In this document: piece by piece, positions 26,143-35,458 of the stretch
Position numbering within the stretch: the stretch's first letter is position 1
Layout of the letters: every line of letters starts with the position of its first letter
Assembly (NCBI GenBank): GCA_965219035.1
Contig: CBDCMR010000004.1
Location: 1,736,001 to 1,800,000 of the forward strand
Origin: CBDCKN01 sp965219035
GTDB taxonomy: Bacteria; Gemmatimonadota; Gemmatimonadetes; Longimicrobiales; Gaopeijiaceae
Length of the DNA stretch: 64,000 nt
Direction: 5' to 3'
Position numbers and translations under genes: made by a program
Notes under the pieces: model-generated
Seen by the model: only the letters and a program-made list of their open reading frames with translations
Databases searched by the model: none
What the model was told of the DNA's origin: nothing

Positions 26143-27129
26143 TCATCTGCGTTTCTGAAGCCGTGCCAGCTGTGCGGCGCCGTTGCGCTTGGCCAGCAGC
26201 CGCTCGCCGTAGCGCTGCACCATCTGGGCGCTCTTCCAGCGCCCGGCCTGCATGATCGCGGGGATCCCGATCCCTTTGGCGATCATGTCCTGAGCCGCGC
26301 CCACGCGGGGGCTGTGCCCGGAGAGCCGCCGCACGATCTGCTCCGGGAGCCCGGCCCGTTCGGCCATCGCCTTGTAGATGCGCGGCACCTGGCTCTCATG
26401 CAGCCGGCCGCCCAGCGTGCCGTCCTTGCGCATCGAACGGAAGAGCGGCCCGCCACTGATCCCGCTCGCGCTCAGCCAGGCCGAAAGCAGCCTCACGCTG
26501 TCGCGGTGAAGGTACAGCATCGCGCCGCCGCCCTCCGGATCGTTCTTCGCGCGGCGCACCAGAAGCGAAGCCGATCCGCCCCTATCCATCGTAACATCAA
26601 CGACTTGCAGCGCCACCAGCTCGGAGCGCCGGAGCATGGCGTCGTAGGCCACGGCCAGGATCGCTCGGTTCCTGACGTCGATCACCCGGTCGCCCGCGGC
26701 CTCCATCAGGCGCCGGCGGAGTGCCCAGGTCAGCCCCTGCACCTGCCTCTGCCGGCACCCCCTCTGCCGGTGCATGCGCTTCAGCGCCCGCCTCACGGTC
26801 ACGTGCTCGAGCGGGCTCCGCTCCCCGGCCGCCTTGTGCACGGTGGCGACGCTCGAGACGTAGCGCCGCACGGTGGCCGGCGCTCGCTCGCTCGCCATCG
26901 CCTCGACGTAGGCCACCACCGTGGCCGCGCTCGCGGGCAGCGGAGAACGCCCCCGCTCGGCGCACCACGCCCCGAACCGTTCCAGGTCCGCTCGCACCGC
27001 TCGCACGGTATGGCCGCTGAGGGCGCCGCGGGCGTCCTCCAGGTAGGCGGTCAGGCGCTCGCCGTTTTGTGACTTCTGAGTGGCCGGGTCGGGACGGTCG
27101 GACACACCTCCTGGGGCCGAAATACGCAT
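26143..27129 (-). CDS. Cre-like tyrosine recombinase enclosed by its own putative sites
   Basis: 328 aa. The N-terminal SAM-like core-binding domain contains LTAYLEDARGALSGHTVRAV. The catalytic domain shows R in YDAMLRRSELVAL, K in VRRAKNDPEGG, H-x2-R in RRLSGHSPRVGAAQDM, W in AGRWKSAQMVQ and Y in QRYGERL, the full R-K-H-R-W-Y set. ATG 27129 was chosen because AGGTGG lies just upstream; a TTG ten codons earlier is less likely. The gene is complete. It lies wholly between two 32-bp inverted sites (26064 and 27166), so recombination would invert the gene rather than excise it. Confidence 0.9.
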   Translation of the reverse strand: MRISAPGGVSDRPDPATQKSQNGERLTAYLEDARGALSGHTVRAVRADLERFGAWCAERGRSPLPASAATVVAYVEAMASERAPATVRRYVSSVATVHKAAGERSPLEHVTVRRALKRMHRQRGCRQRQVQGLTWALRRRLMEAAGDRVIDVRNRAILAVAYDAMLRRSELVALQVVDVTMDRGGSASLLVRRAKNDPEGGGAMLYLHRDSVRLLSAWLSASGISGGPLFRSMRKDGTLGGRLHESQVPRIYKAMAERAGLPEQIVRRLSGHSPRVGAAQDMIAKGIGIPAIMQAGRWKSAQMVQRYGERLLAKRNGAAQLARLQKRR

Positions 27130-27165
27130 AAGTGCCACCTGCACAATGACATACAGCAAAAAAGT

Positions 27166-27197
27166 TTACTCTCGATAACTACAGTTATCGAGAGCTA
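27166..27197. repeat. dif/lox-like recombination site, right copy (inverted)
   Basis: On the minus strand this reads TAGCTCTCGATAA-CTGTAG-TTATCGAGAGTAA, 31 of 32 bases equal to the left site. The single difference is the first core base. TAGC lies on the outside and TAA on the inside of the segment at both ends, which fixes inverted orientation. Confidence 0.8.
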
Positions 27198-27244
27198 AAT
27201 CCGCGCGCGGAAACCGCAGGCGAACGAGCGAAGGGGACATCGCG

Positions 27245-30200
27245 ATGACTAGGACACCGGACGGACGCGGCCGCAAGCGCCGCACGGATACCATCTTGCC
27301 GAGCGTCTTGAGCGCGAGGGAACACGGCTGCCCGCCTCCACGGCTTGACCGCCTGCCGCCCCGCCGGGGCGGCCGTCCCTCTCCACACACCGTAAACACC
27401 GCCGACCGGCGGACGGGTCTGCGCGCCCCCGTGTCGCGCGGGCGCCTCCGCTTCGCCCGGGCGTTCGCCGCCGCGGCGCTGCTCGCGCTCTCCGGCGCCC
27501 TCGCCCTGCCGGCTACGGCACCGGCACAGGAGATCGTGCTACTGAGCAACACCGGGCAGACCACAGAATCTTCCAACATTGACTGTTGGCGGTGGAGAAC
27601 ATTCCCAGGGGTTCACCACCGGCTCCAACACCGACGGATACGTCCTGAGCAGCGTCGAGCTGGACGTAGCAACAGTGCCGAACACGTCGTCCGACGCGAC
27701 TGTCGAATTGTGGTCAGCAACGACTGGCACTACGCCGGAACCCAACGCCTTGATCGCCACGTTGACCCATTCCAGCGGCACGTGGGCCACAGGCGTCAAC
27801 ACCTTCAACGCCCCGGAAGGCACGTCTCTGGTAGCCGGCACAACGTACTTCGTGTTTGTGTCCTACAGCGGCACAGCCCCCAGTGCGGCACTACGCTACA
27901 CAGCGTCGTCCTCCGCCGACGCCGGTGGCGCGGCGGATTGGAACATCGGCCAGCTTTATTCCCGCGCCCGCACCTTCGAGAACCCCTGGATGGCCCAGAG
28001 CGAGACTTGGATCCACTTCAGGGTCAACGGCAGGGCGTCCGAGGTGACGCCGCCGCTGCCCCCCAGAGTTACCTCCGTGGTGGTCGCGTCCGCGCCGCAG
28101 TCGGGGGACACGTACCGCTCATACGAGACGATCGTGTTCACGGTGACGTTCAGCGAGCCGGTGCGGGTCACACCGGGGCGACTGAGGCTGAAGGTCGGTC
28201 TCGACAATCCCGGCGGGGCGTCCGGGAGCACGGTGGAGGCCGTGTTTTCGGGCATCTCGCAGAGCCAGCGCCCGACTGCCGATACCCCGCAGGCCCGGCG
28301 CGCCCGGCATATGCATTTCGAATACAAGGTGCAGCTGTTCGACCGCGACGAGGACGGCGTGCGCATCCGCGCCAACGCGTTGCGGCTCGCCTCCGGGGCA
28401 CGGATTCAAGGCGAGCTCGGCGCGGACGCGGAGTTGGACCATGCCGCGCTCAGTCCGCAGTCCGACCACAAGGTTGACGGGAGGGCGGACGTGCCGATGA
28501 TCCGACGGATCGAGGTGGTCTCGACGCCGCGGCTGAGTTCGAAGGGCACCACGAACAGGGACACCTACGGCGAGGGCGAGAACATCCGCATCAAGGTGCG
28601 CTTCGACCAGCCGGTGGTGGTCGAGGGCGAGCCGACGTTCGCGCTCGAGGTGGGCGATCCGTGCGGCTCGGTGTGCGAGGCCCGCTACGAGTCGGGGAGC
28701 GGCACGGACGCGCTGGTGTTCGCGTACCTGGTGCTGGATGGCGACATCGACCGCAACGGCATCGCGATCCCCGCCAACCCGATCGAGGTGGTGTACGGCA
28801 ACAGCATCCGCAACGACGCGGACCAGGAGGCGCACCTTTCCTACAGGAGGAAGGGCACGCAGCGCGGCCACAAGGTGGACGGGTCACGGGCGGCGGGGCC
28901 GTACCTGTCGGTGGGGGATGCCGAGGCGCACGAGGCCGACGGCGAGATGGAGTTCACGGTGCGCCTGGAGCCGCACGGCCTGGGCATCGTGCAGGTCAAT
29001 TACGCAACGGCCGACCGCACGGCGATGGCGGGCGAGGACTATAGGGAGACGAGCGGCACGCTGACGTTCAATCCGCTGGAGACGGAGCGGATGGTGTCGG
29101 TGCCGATCTTGGACGACGCCCACGAGGACACCGGCGAGACGTTCACGCTGACGCTCTCCGACCCGGAGGGCGCGGAGGTCGCGCGCGGCGAAGGCGAGGC
29201 CACGGGCACGATCCACAACAGCGAGATCCAGCCGCTGACGGCAACGTTCAAGGACGTGCCGGCGGCGCACGACGGGAGCGCGTTCACCTTCCGGGTCGCG
29301 TTCAGCGAGGACATCGGCATCAGCTACCGGTCGCTGCGCGAGGACGCGTTCGCGGTGACCGGGGGCAGCGTGACGCGGGGGCGGCGGGTGGACGACCGGC
29401 GCGACCTGTTCGAGATGACGGTCGAGCCGGATTCGGACGGGGACGTGACGATCGAGCTGCCGGCAGGGCGCGAGTGCGGGGTCTCGGGTGCGATCTGCAC
29501 GAAGGGGGACAACCGGCGGCAGCTCGCCAACACGCCGACGGCGACGGTGGCGGGCCCCGAGGCCGTTTCGGCGGACCTGACGGCGTCGTTCGTGGGCGTG
29601 CCGGAGGCGCATGACGGCGAGAGCGCGTTCACACTGCGGATCGCGTTCAGCGAGGACATCGGCATCAGCTACCGGTCGCTGCGCGAGGACGCGTTCGCGG
29701 TGACCGGGGGCAGCGTGACGCGGGGGCGGCGGGTGGACGACCGGCGCGACCTGTTCGAGATGACGGTCGAGCCGGATTCGGACGGGGACGTGACGATCGA
29801 GCTGCCGGCGGGGCGCGAGTGCGGGGTCTCGGGTGCGATCTGCACGAAGGGGGACAACCGGCGGCAGCTCGCCAACACGCCGACGGCGACGGTGGCGGGC
29901 CCCGAGGCCGTTTCGGCGGACCTGACGGCGTCGTTCGTGGGCGTGCCGGAGGCGCATGACGGCGAGAGCGCGTTCACACTGCGGATCGCGTTCAGCGAGC
30001 CGCTCAGCTGGATGAACGGCCGGCGGTTGCGGGAGGACGTGGTGGCGGTGGCCGGGGGCCGGGCGACGAAGGCCAGTCGGGTGAACCGGCGCCGGGACCT
30101 GTGGCAGCTGACGGTCGAGCCGAATTCGCTGGTGGACGTGACGGTGACGCTCGCGGCCGGGGCGGCCTGCGGCACCCCGGCGGCGGTCTGCACGAAGGAC

Positions 30201-32042
30201 GGGCGGGCGCTGTCGGAGACGATCTCGGCGACGGTGGCCGGCCCGGTGGGCATCTCCGTGGCGGATGCGCGGGTGGAGGAAGGCGCGGGCGCCGTGCTCG
30301 AGTTCGCGGTCACCTTGAGCCGCGCGGCTGCCGGGCAGGTGACGGTGGACTACCAGACGGTGAACGGTACGGCGGCGGCGGGGACGGACTACACGGCGGC
30401 GAACGGGACGCTGACGTTCCGGGCGGGCGAGTCGTCGAAGACGGTCGAGGTCGCGGTGCTCGACGATTCGCACGACGAGGGCGAGGAGACGATGACGCTC
30501 CGGCTCTCGCATCCGTCGGAGGGCCGGCTGGCCGACGCGGAAGCGACCGGGACGATCGAGAACACCGATCCGCTGCCGCGGGCGCTGTTGGCGCGGTTCG
30601 GGCGGGCGACGGCGCTGCACTTGATGGAACAGGTCGAGGCGCGGTTGGAGGCGTCCAGGGCGCCGGGCCTGCGCGGCCGGTTCGCGGGCCGTGAGCTCAG
30701 GCGTGGGATGGAGCGCGATATGGGCCGGAACTTCCTGAGCCGGCTTCAGTCCACCGCAGTTGCGGGCGCCCGGGATACGACGGGTGTCCAGTCCGATCTG
30801 AGCGGCTCCGAGCTACTGCGGACGGGTCTCGGGGGCGGGGACGTGCTGATGGGCTCGGGGTTCGTGTTGAACCGCGAGACGGGCGGGGGCGCGAGCGTGT
30901 CGCTCTGGAGCCGCGGGATGGAGTCGCGGTTCAGCGGCCGGGACGGCGAGCTGTCGCTCGACGGTGGGGTCCGCACGACGATGTTCGGCGCCGACTACGC
31001 GAAGGGGCCGCTGATGGCGGGGCTGATGCTCTCGCACCGCCGAGGCCTGGGCGGCTACCAGGGGGCCGATATCGGCCAGGTGGCCTCGTCGGTCACGGGG
31101 CTCCACCCCTGGGTGGGATACAAGCTGACGGAGCGAGTCACGCTCTGGGGCGTGACCGGCTACGGGAGGGGCTCGCTGAGCTTGACGCCGGGCGAGGCAC
31201 TGTCTCTACCAACGTCTCTCGCGGCTCCCGTTGCTCTCGAGGGCGGGCTCTCGATGTCGATGCTGGCCGGAGGCGTGAGGGGCGATCTGGTGGACTCCGG
31301 TGCGGGGGGGTTCGGGCTGGCGTTCAAGGCGGACGCGCTGTGGGTGGGCACGGGTAGCGAGGCAGTGGAGGGTCCGGCAGGCCGACTGGCTGGGACCGAA
31401 GCGGTGGTGACGCGTGTGCGGACAGCGCTCGAGGCCTCGAGAGGCTACGTCTTCGGGCACGGCATCGCGCTCCGGCCGAGCCTCGAGCTCGGGCTCAGGC
31501 GCGACGGCGGGGATGCGGAGACGGGCGCGGGCGCGGACGTCGCCGCAAGCCTGATCGCAGCGGACCCGCTGACCGGACTGTCGGTCGACGTGCGGGTGCG
31601 GACGCTGCTCGTGCACCAGGACGAAGGGTTCAGGGAACGGGGCGTGTCGGTGTCGTTCAGCTACGATCCGACGCCACAGACACCGCTGGGCTTCACGGCG
31701 CGGGTGGCGCCGTCCTGGGGCGGACAGGCGATGAGCGGCGCCGACGCGCTCTGGGGCCGCGATACGATGGAGGGGCTCGGGGCAGGAGGCCCGGGATCGG
31801 GCGACCGCATCGACGCCGAGCTCGGCTATGCGCTGCCGGTCGGGAGTCGGCTGGTGGGGACCCCGAGGTTCGGCGTCACGACTTCCGAGTACGGGCGCGA
31901 CTACCGGCTGGGCTACGGCCTGGCTGTCGTGCAGGGTGGCGCCATGAGCTTCCAGTTCGGCCTCGACGCCCAGCGCCGCGAGAGCCTGCTTCAGGAAAAG
32001 CCGGACCACAGCTTGGTGGGCCGACTCACAGTGGGCTGGTAG
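27245..32042 (+). pseudogene. Calx-beta repeat autotransporter, frameshift just behind the signal peptide
   Basis: ATG 27245 (GAAGGGG upstream) encodes a basic leader and signal peptide (FARAFAAAALLALSGALALP, cleaved near APAQ), then EIVLLSNTGQTTE. At about 27578 one extra base shifts the frame; the remaining about 1487 codons continue GGGEHSQGFTTGSNTDGYV. There follow an anchor-type beta domain, two Ig-like domains, a Calx-beta domain (ADRTAMAGEDYRETSGTLTF), three 115-residue repeats, a second Calx-beta domain and a C-terminal autotransporter barrel (from about RATALHLMEQVEARLEAS) ending in the usual aromatic residue (TVGW). The family displays surface adhesins. As written, the product lacks a signal peptide unless the shift is an error or a phase-variable state. 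Confidence 0.85.
29301..30240 (+). repeat. three 345-bp tandem repeats inside the autotransporter gene
   Basis: Units start at 29301, 29646 and 29991, each 345 bp (115 codons). Units 1 and 2 are almost identical in DNA, including EDIGISYRSLREDAFAVTGG codons, while unit 3 is diverged (EPLSWMNGRRLREDVV). This points to a recent tandem duplication that could expand or shrink. Confidence 0.85.
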
Positions 32043-32416
32043 GCGCTAGCGGACAGGTAGTGTCCCCGGCGCCGCGCCGGGTGTCCTTGCGAGCGTCGTA
32101 CTCCGGGCGATGGCCGTCCCGCATGCGGTGGGCCAGCGCGGCTTTGTCGCGCGGCCGGCCGCAGGCCCGGTTCGATCCTGCGGTCGAAACATCCCATGGC
32201 TCCCCTGTGATGTCAGCTTCTAGTCGCGGCCGCCCGCACTGGCCGCCCTGCCAGCATCGATGTCAATGCACCGCACGGTGCCGCCCTTCGCCGCGATCCG
32301 TCGGCTGGCCTTCGACTCACTCAGCACCACCCTCCGAGGCGGCATCCGGTCGCGCTCGGCCACGCGCCGCAGTGCATGAGCGGGTCCTCACATGCCGGGG
32401 CTCGACCCCAACTGCC
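32043..32416. other. no gene recognised
   Basis: About 370 bases after the autotransporter stop. Frames on both strands have Arg/Pro-rich composition typical of non-coding GC-rich DNA. I see no IS end or convincing promoter. Confidence 0.5.
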
Positions 32417-32569
32417 ATGAAGACGCTGACGAGGCACTTCGAATCGCGAGTGGATGCAACCCTCGAGCGCACGGGCCTGAAGCCGTCGACGTTCGACCTG
32501 CGGGCGGTGGGCTATCTCAACCCGGTGCGTCAGCTCCGTCCTGGGCGCTCGCCGGCGCCGCCTACCTAA
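32417..32569 (+). CDS. small HTH-like protein, probably truncated (50 aa)
   Basis: ATG 32417: MKTLTRHFESRVDATLERTG then LKPSTFDLRAVGYLNPVRQL. This resembles the short helical DNA-binding proteins of mobile elements that read ...TLxRTGxxPSxFGxxAxxDPxxVxxLRxGR. The last few residues differ and the protein stops early, so it may be a remnant. It precedes an AlpA-type gene, a common pairing. Confidence 0.4.
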   Translation: MKTLTRHFESRVDATLERTGLKPSTFDLRAVGYLNPVRQLRPGRSPAPPT

Positions 32570-32674
32570 GTCCCGGTGTCCATCGAGCCTGCCGCCGGGC
32601 CCATGTGGCCCCTGTTCCCTCCCCCGGGGCAACGCGCCCCGGAATTCTTCACCGAACAGAACGGAGGCAGACCG

Positions 32675-32902
32675 ATGACGAGAGCAATGGAACAGAGCAT
32701 GGACGCGCCCGCGCGCGTCCTGCGGTTACCTCGAGTGCAGGCCCGCACCGGGCTGGCGCGGAGCACGATCTACGTGCGGGTGGCCGACGGGAGCTTTCCC
32801 CAACCGATCCGGCTAGGCGCGCGCGCCGTCGGCTGGATCGAGTCCGAAGTGGATGCGTGGATCCGAGAGCAGATCGCCGCGAGCCGCAGCAGTGCCGAGT
32901 GA
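32675..32902 (+). CDS. AlpA-family excisionase/transcriptional regulator
   Basis: 75 aa. VLRLPRVQARTGLARSTIYV, then FPQPIRLGARAVGWIESEVD and AWIREQI: the complete AlpA winged-helix pattern. ATG 32675 has GGAGG 7 nt upstream. Such proteins control integrase expression or excision of phages and integrative elements. It fits the remains of the integrative conjugative element. The stop codon lies in an IS481-like end. Confidence 0.88.
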   Translation: MTRAMEQSMDAPARVLRLPRVQARTGLARSTIYVRVADGSFPQPIRLGARAVGWIESEVDAWIREQIAASRSSAE

Positions 32903-32930
32903 TCTGAGACGGAAATCATCTGACAGTTCG
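32900..32930. repeat. orphan IS481-like end
   Basis: TGATCTGAGACGGAAATCAT continuing CTGACAGTT matches the left end of the IS481 element at 8797 at most positions. A shorter similar string, TGTGCTGAGACCGTGG, lies at 33490 in the same orientation. No transposase lies between them. Confidence 0.5.
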
Positions 32931-33178
32931 CAATGACAGAGGGACGGGGGCCATCGACAACCCGCCCTCCGGCAAGCTTCGCTCCTCCGCCATCTCCCCG
33001 GCAGCTCCCTGATTTGCGTCGACATCGGCGGAAGCGGAGTCGCCCGACTGCCGACGCCAATGGGGGTGACATGGCGCTCAGTGAGGTTGGGTAGGTGTAA
33101 CCGACGTTCGGTCGTGCCGTGGTATTGACGTCCCGCGCTGGCCCTACGGCGTCCGGGCAAGCGGCTGGCGCTGGGCGT

Positions 33179-33466
33179 CTACGTCTTTTTCGCTGGCTCG
33201 ACGATGATTCGCCCGCGCCCGCGTTTGACCACATAGCCGCCGGAACGAATCGCAAGCTTGCCTTGCTCAACAAGGGACCAAAGACTTTCGGCGATCAACT
33301 CGGCGTTCCGGTCGCTCGCCCTTGCGGTTGCTGGCCGGGAGAGCCACTCGGCGAACGCCCGCTCGCCGATATCTTCGCCGACGGACTTGCGAAGTGCGTT
33401 CAGCTTGCGGAGGTGGCCCTTCGTTAGAGCACTCTCATCAATGTCCCTCGAGGATGTCTGCGGCAT
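33179..33466 (-). CDS. hypothetical protein (95 aa)
   Basis: ATG 33466 with GGAAGGGAG upstream. Helical, charged, Lys/Arg-rich C-terminus (GYVVKRGRGRIIVEPAKKT). The pattern LRKSVGEDIGERAFAEWLSR looks genuine coding sequence. No family recognised. It lies between two IS481-like end fragments. The interval 32935-33178 holds no gene I can support. Confidence 0.5.
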   Translation of the reverse strand: MPQTSSRDIDESALTKGHLRKLNALRKSVGEDIGERAFAEWLSRPATARASDRNAELIAESLWSLVEQGKLAIRSGGYVVKRGRGRIIVEPAKKT

Positions 33467-33583
33467 AGCTCTCCCTTCCGTGATACTTATGTGCTGAGAC
33501 CGTGGTGTGATTATAGCAGATTAGGGCCTTCGTCAATCTCCTCCCGCCGATGAGGTCTCCACGGCGGCTCTCCTTGAGGGGAG

Positions 33584-33835
33584 CTATTGATCTTCGATCC
33601 CTGTAAGCAGGTCCGCTTGGATGCGGCGAATCTTCCTGACCACCTGGCAGACCTGACGAGCGGCCGCGGGGGTCTCGGCATAGTAGTTTGCGTGGGCGAG
33701 GTGATCGCGCAGATCACGGATCTCATTGAAGCCGCGCTTTACTGTGGTGGACGACACCGAGCGCAAGTGCTTGATCTTCGGCTCCAGCGGGTGGGTACGT
33801 AGTCGTCAAAGATGGCAATCGGGTGGCCGACGTGT
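33584..33835 (-). pseudogene. relic with HEPN-like R-x4-H motif
   Basis: Codons for FNEIRDLRDHLAHANYYAET contain RDHLAH, the R-x4-H motif of HEPN ribonuclease-fold proteins, and a helical C-terminus follows (VRKIRRIQADLLTGIED). Upstream the frame is broken by a shift: IFDDYV in one frame, THPLEPKIKHL in the next. No start remains. It may once have belonged to a toxin or defence gene. Confidence 0.4.
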
Positions 33836-33839
33836 CCGC

Positions 33840-34372
33840 CAGTAACTGTTCGGTCAAGCCGTGGGGGTGATGTTGGTCAGCATCGTCAGCGCCGCCAACA
33901 ATGTCCTTCTAGCCGCTGTCGAGCTTGAGCCAGCCGATGCGTCGGCAGAGCTCCCCGGACAGGTCTTGGCGGTTGATCGCCGCCAGGTCGGCGATCAGTG
34001 CGCTTGGCAGCGCGATTCCCGGAGCCGTGAAGTCAGATTAGGGACTCGATCCGACCGGTGATCCCACCGCCGTGGGTCGCGTCCCCGGTTCTCGCCCATC
34101 GACCATGGAGATGCCAGAGCGACAAGTCGTCTAGCAGCTCGGCCACCATTGTGCACGCACGCCGCAAGGCCAGAGCAGGTGGTCGATTCCACGGCTTGGC
34201 CGAACAGTTACGTCCGCCAAGGTCCGCTAGGGTCGTTTGGAATCCAGTTCCTAAAAATGGGTATGAAAAGGGGACAACCAAAGAGCTAGCATATGTATAT
34301 CGTTGTACTACAGTAACTTATCAGATCCATCATGATTCTTGCCGTGATTCACATCATCTGTACTCTGCCGGG
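33840..34372 (-). other. decayed sequence, possible DUF4338-like trace
   Basis: Minus-strand codons near 33900-34010 read ALIADLAAINRQDLSGELCR followed by RIGWLKLDSG. This recalls the N-terminal motif (LSxxLCxxxGW...G) of DUF4338 (DruA-like) proteins. No complete gene survives. The remaining bases to 34372 have only short frames. Confidence 0.25.
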
Positions 34373-34374
34373 AA

Positions 34375-35362
34375 GGCGGCTCGCCCGCCGACGTGATGGG
34401 CCGCTACCGGCGCAGGAGTGAAGAAGTGGACGAGATGATGGTGGAGGCCTACGTGAGCGGTGTGTCGCAGCGCAAGATGGGCGACGTGACTGAAGCACTG
34501 CTGGGTGAGCGCGTGGGACGCTCGACGGTAAGGCTGGTCGCGAAGCGGCTCGATGGGGCTGTAGAAGCGCTGCGGAGCGCACCCATCGAGGGGCCTCACC
34601 CCTATCTGTATCTGGACGCGACGTTCCTCGATGCGCGCTGGGCCAGGAAGGTCGAGAACGTGAGCGCGCTCGTGGCCTACGCGGTGGATCCGGACAGTCA
34701 CCGCCGGCTCCTGGCCATCACGCTAGGCCCTGAGGAGTCAGAGGACAGTTGGTCGGAGTTCCTCGAGCAGCTCCTGGAGCGAGGTCTCAGCGGCGTCGAA
34801 CTGGTGATCGCCGACGAGCACGCGGGCCTGGCAGCTGCGCCGCGCCGCTTCCTGCCTGAGGTGCGCCGTCAGCGCTGCACCGTGCACCTGCAACGCAACG
34901 TGCTGGCCAAGGTCCCGCATCGCCTGCGCAAGCGTGTGACGCGCGAGGTTGCCGCCGTCTTCCGGGCCCCCGGGCTCGCTGAGGCGAAGAAGCGCCTGGC
35001 CGAGATCACGGCGCGCTGGCACAACGAACTCCCCGAGGCAATGAAGGTGCTCGAGCGGGGCTTCACGGCCGCCACCCAGTTCTACGCGTTTCCCGAGCCC
35101 CACTGGGCCAGGCTACGCACCACGAACAGCCTCGAGCGCCTGCACACCGAGATCAAGCGTCGGATCCGGAGCGCCGGCGCCTTCCCCGACCGAGCCAGTG
35201 CGCTCCGCCTCATCACCGCGGTTGCTCTGAGGACCACTGCGGTCTGGAGCGAACGCCGTTACCTGGACCTCTCACTCCTCGAACCGAAGGAGGTAGCCAA
35301 GGCAGCCTAACCGAAGCATCGAGGAGCTTCCTCTCACTTTTACACACAACTCGGGACTTGAC
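34375..35362 (+). mobile_element. IS256-family element (type 2), copy 2, truncated
   Basis: It keeps the same right end as copy 1 (GAGGAAGCTCC...TGTGTGTAA..CTCGGGACTTGAC, other strand). Its left part starts abruptly at GGGAAGGCGGCTCGCCCGCC near 34375, so about 110 codons and the other terminus are missing. Confidence 0.85.
34393..35310 (+). pseudogene. IS256-family transposase copy 2, N-terminally truncated
   Basis: 305 codons in one frame. Unlike copy 1, all catalytic residues are present: YLYLDATFLDARW, VIADEHAGLAAA and TTNSLERLHTEIK. The N-terminal DNA-binding region is lost. Copy 1 is damaged in the catalytic part, so the two copies are complementary in what they retain. Confidence 0.88.
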
Positions 35363-35458
35363 CCGTACCACGTCTGGCGTACAGGAGAGGAGGACGACGG
35401 CAGCCCATGACTTCGGTATCCATCACATTACGATCCAACTGCCCTCTCTGCCAACTTA

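Noticed and set aside
26064..27197. Excisable cassette rather than invertible segment
   Set aside because: The asymmetric flanks (TAGC outside, TAA inside) and the core match better as inverted repeats (31/32) than as direct repeats, where three core bases differ; excision would need direct sites.
29301..30240. CRISPR array or tandem non-coding repeat
   Set aside because: Units are 345 bp, in frame and protein coding, with no short spacer pattern. No CRISPR array was seen anywhere.
28884..30620. 578-codon minus-strand frame opposite the autotransporter repeats
   Set aside because: It repeats only because the sense strand repeats; composition is not protein-like and it has no start signal.
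34033..34281. 82-codon minus-strand frame (LLDDLSLWHLHGRW...)
   Set aside because: Partly protein-like, but with no ribosome site, no family and breaks on both sides; kept only as decayed sequence.
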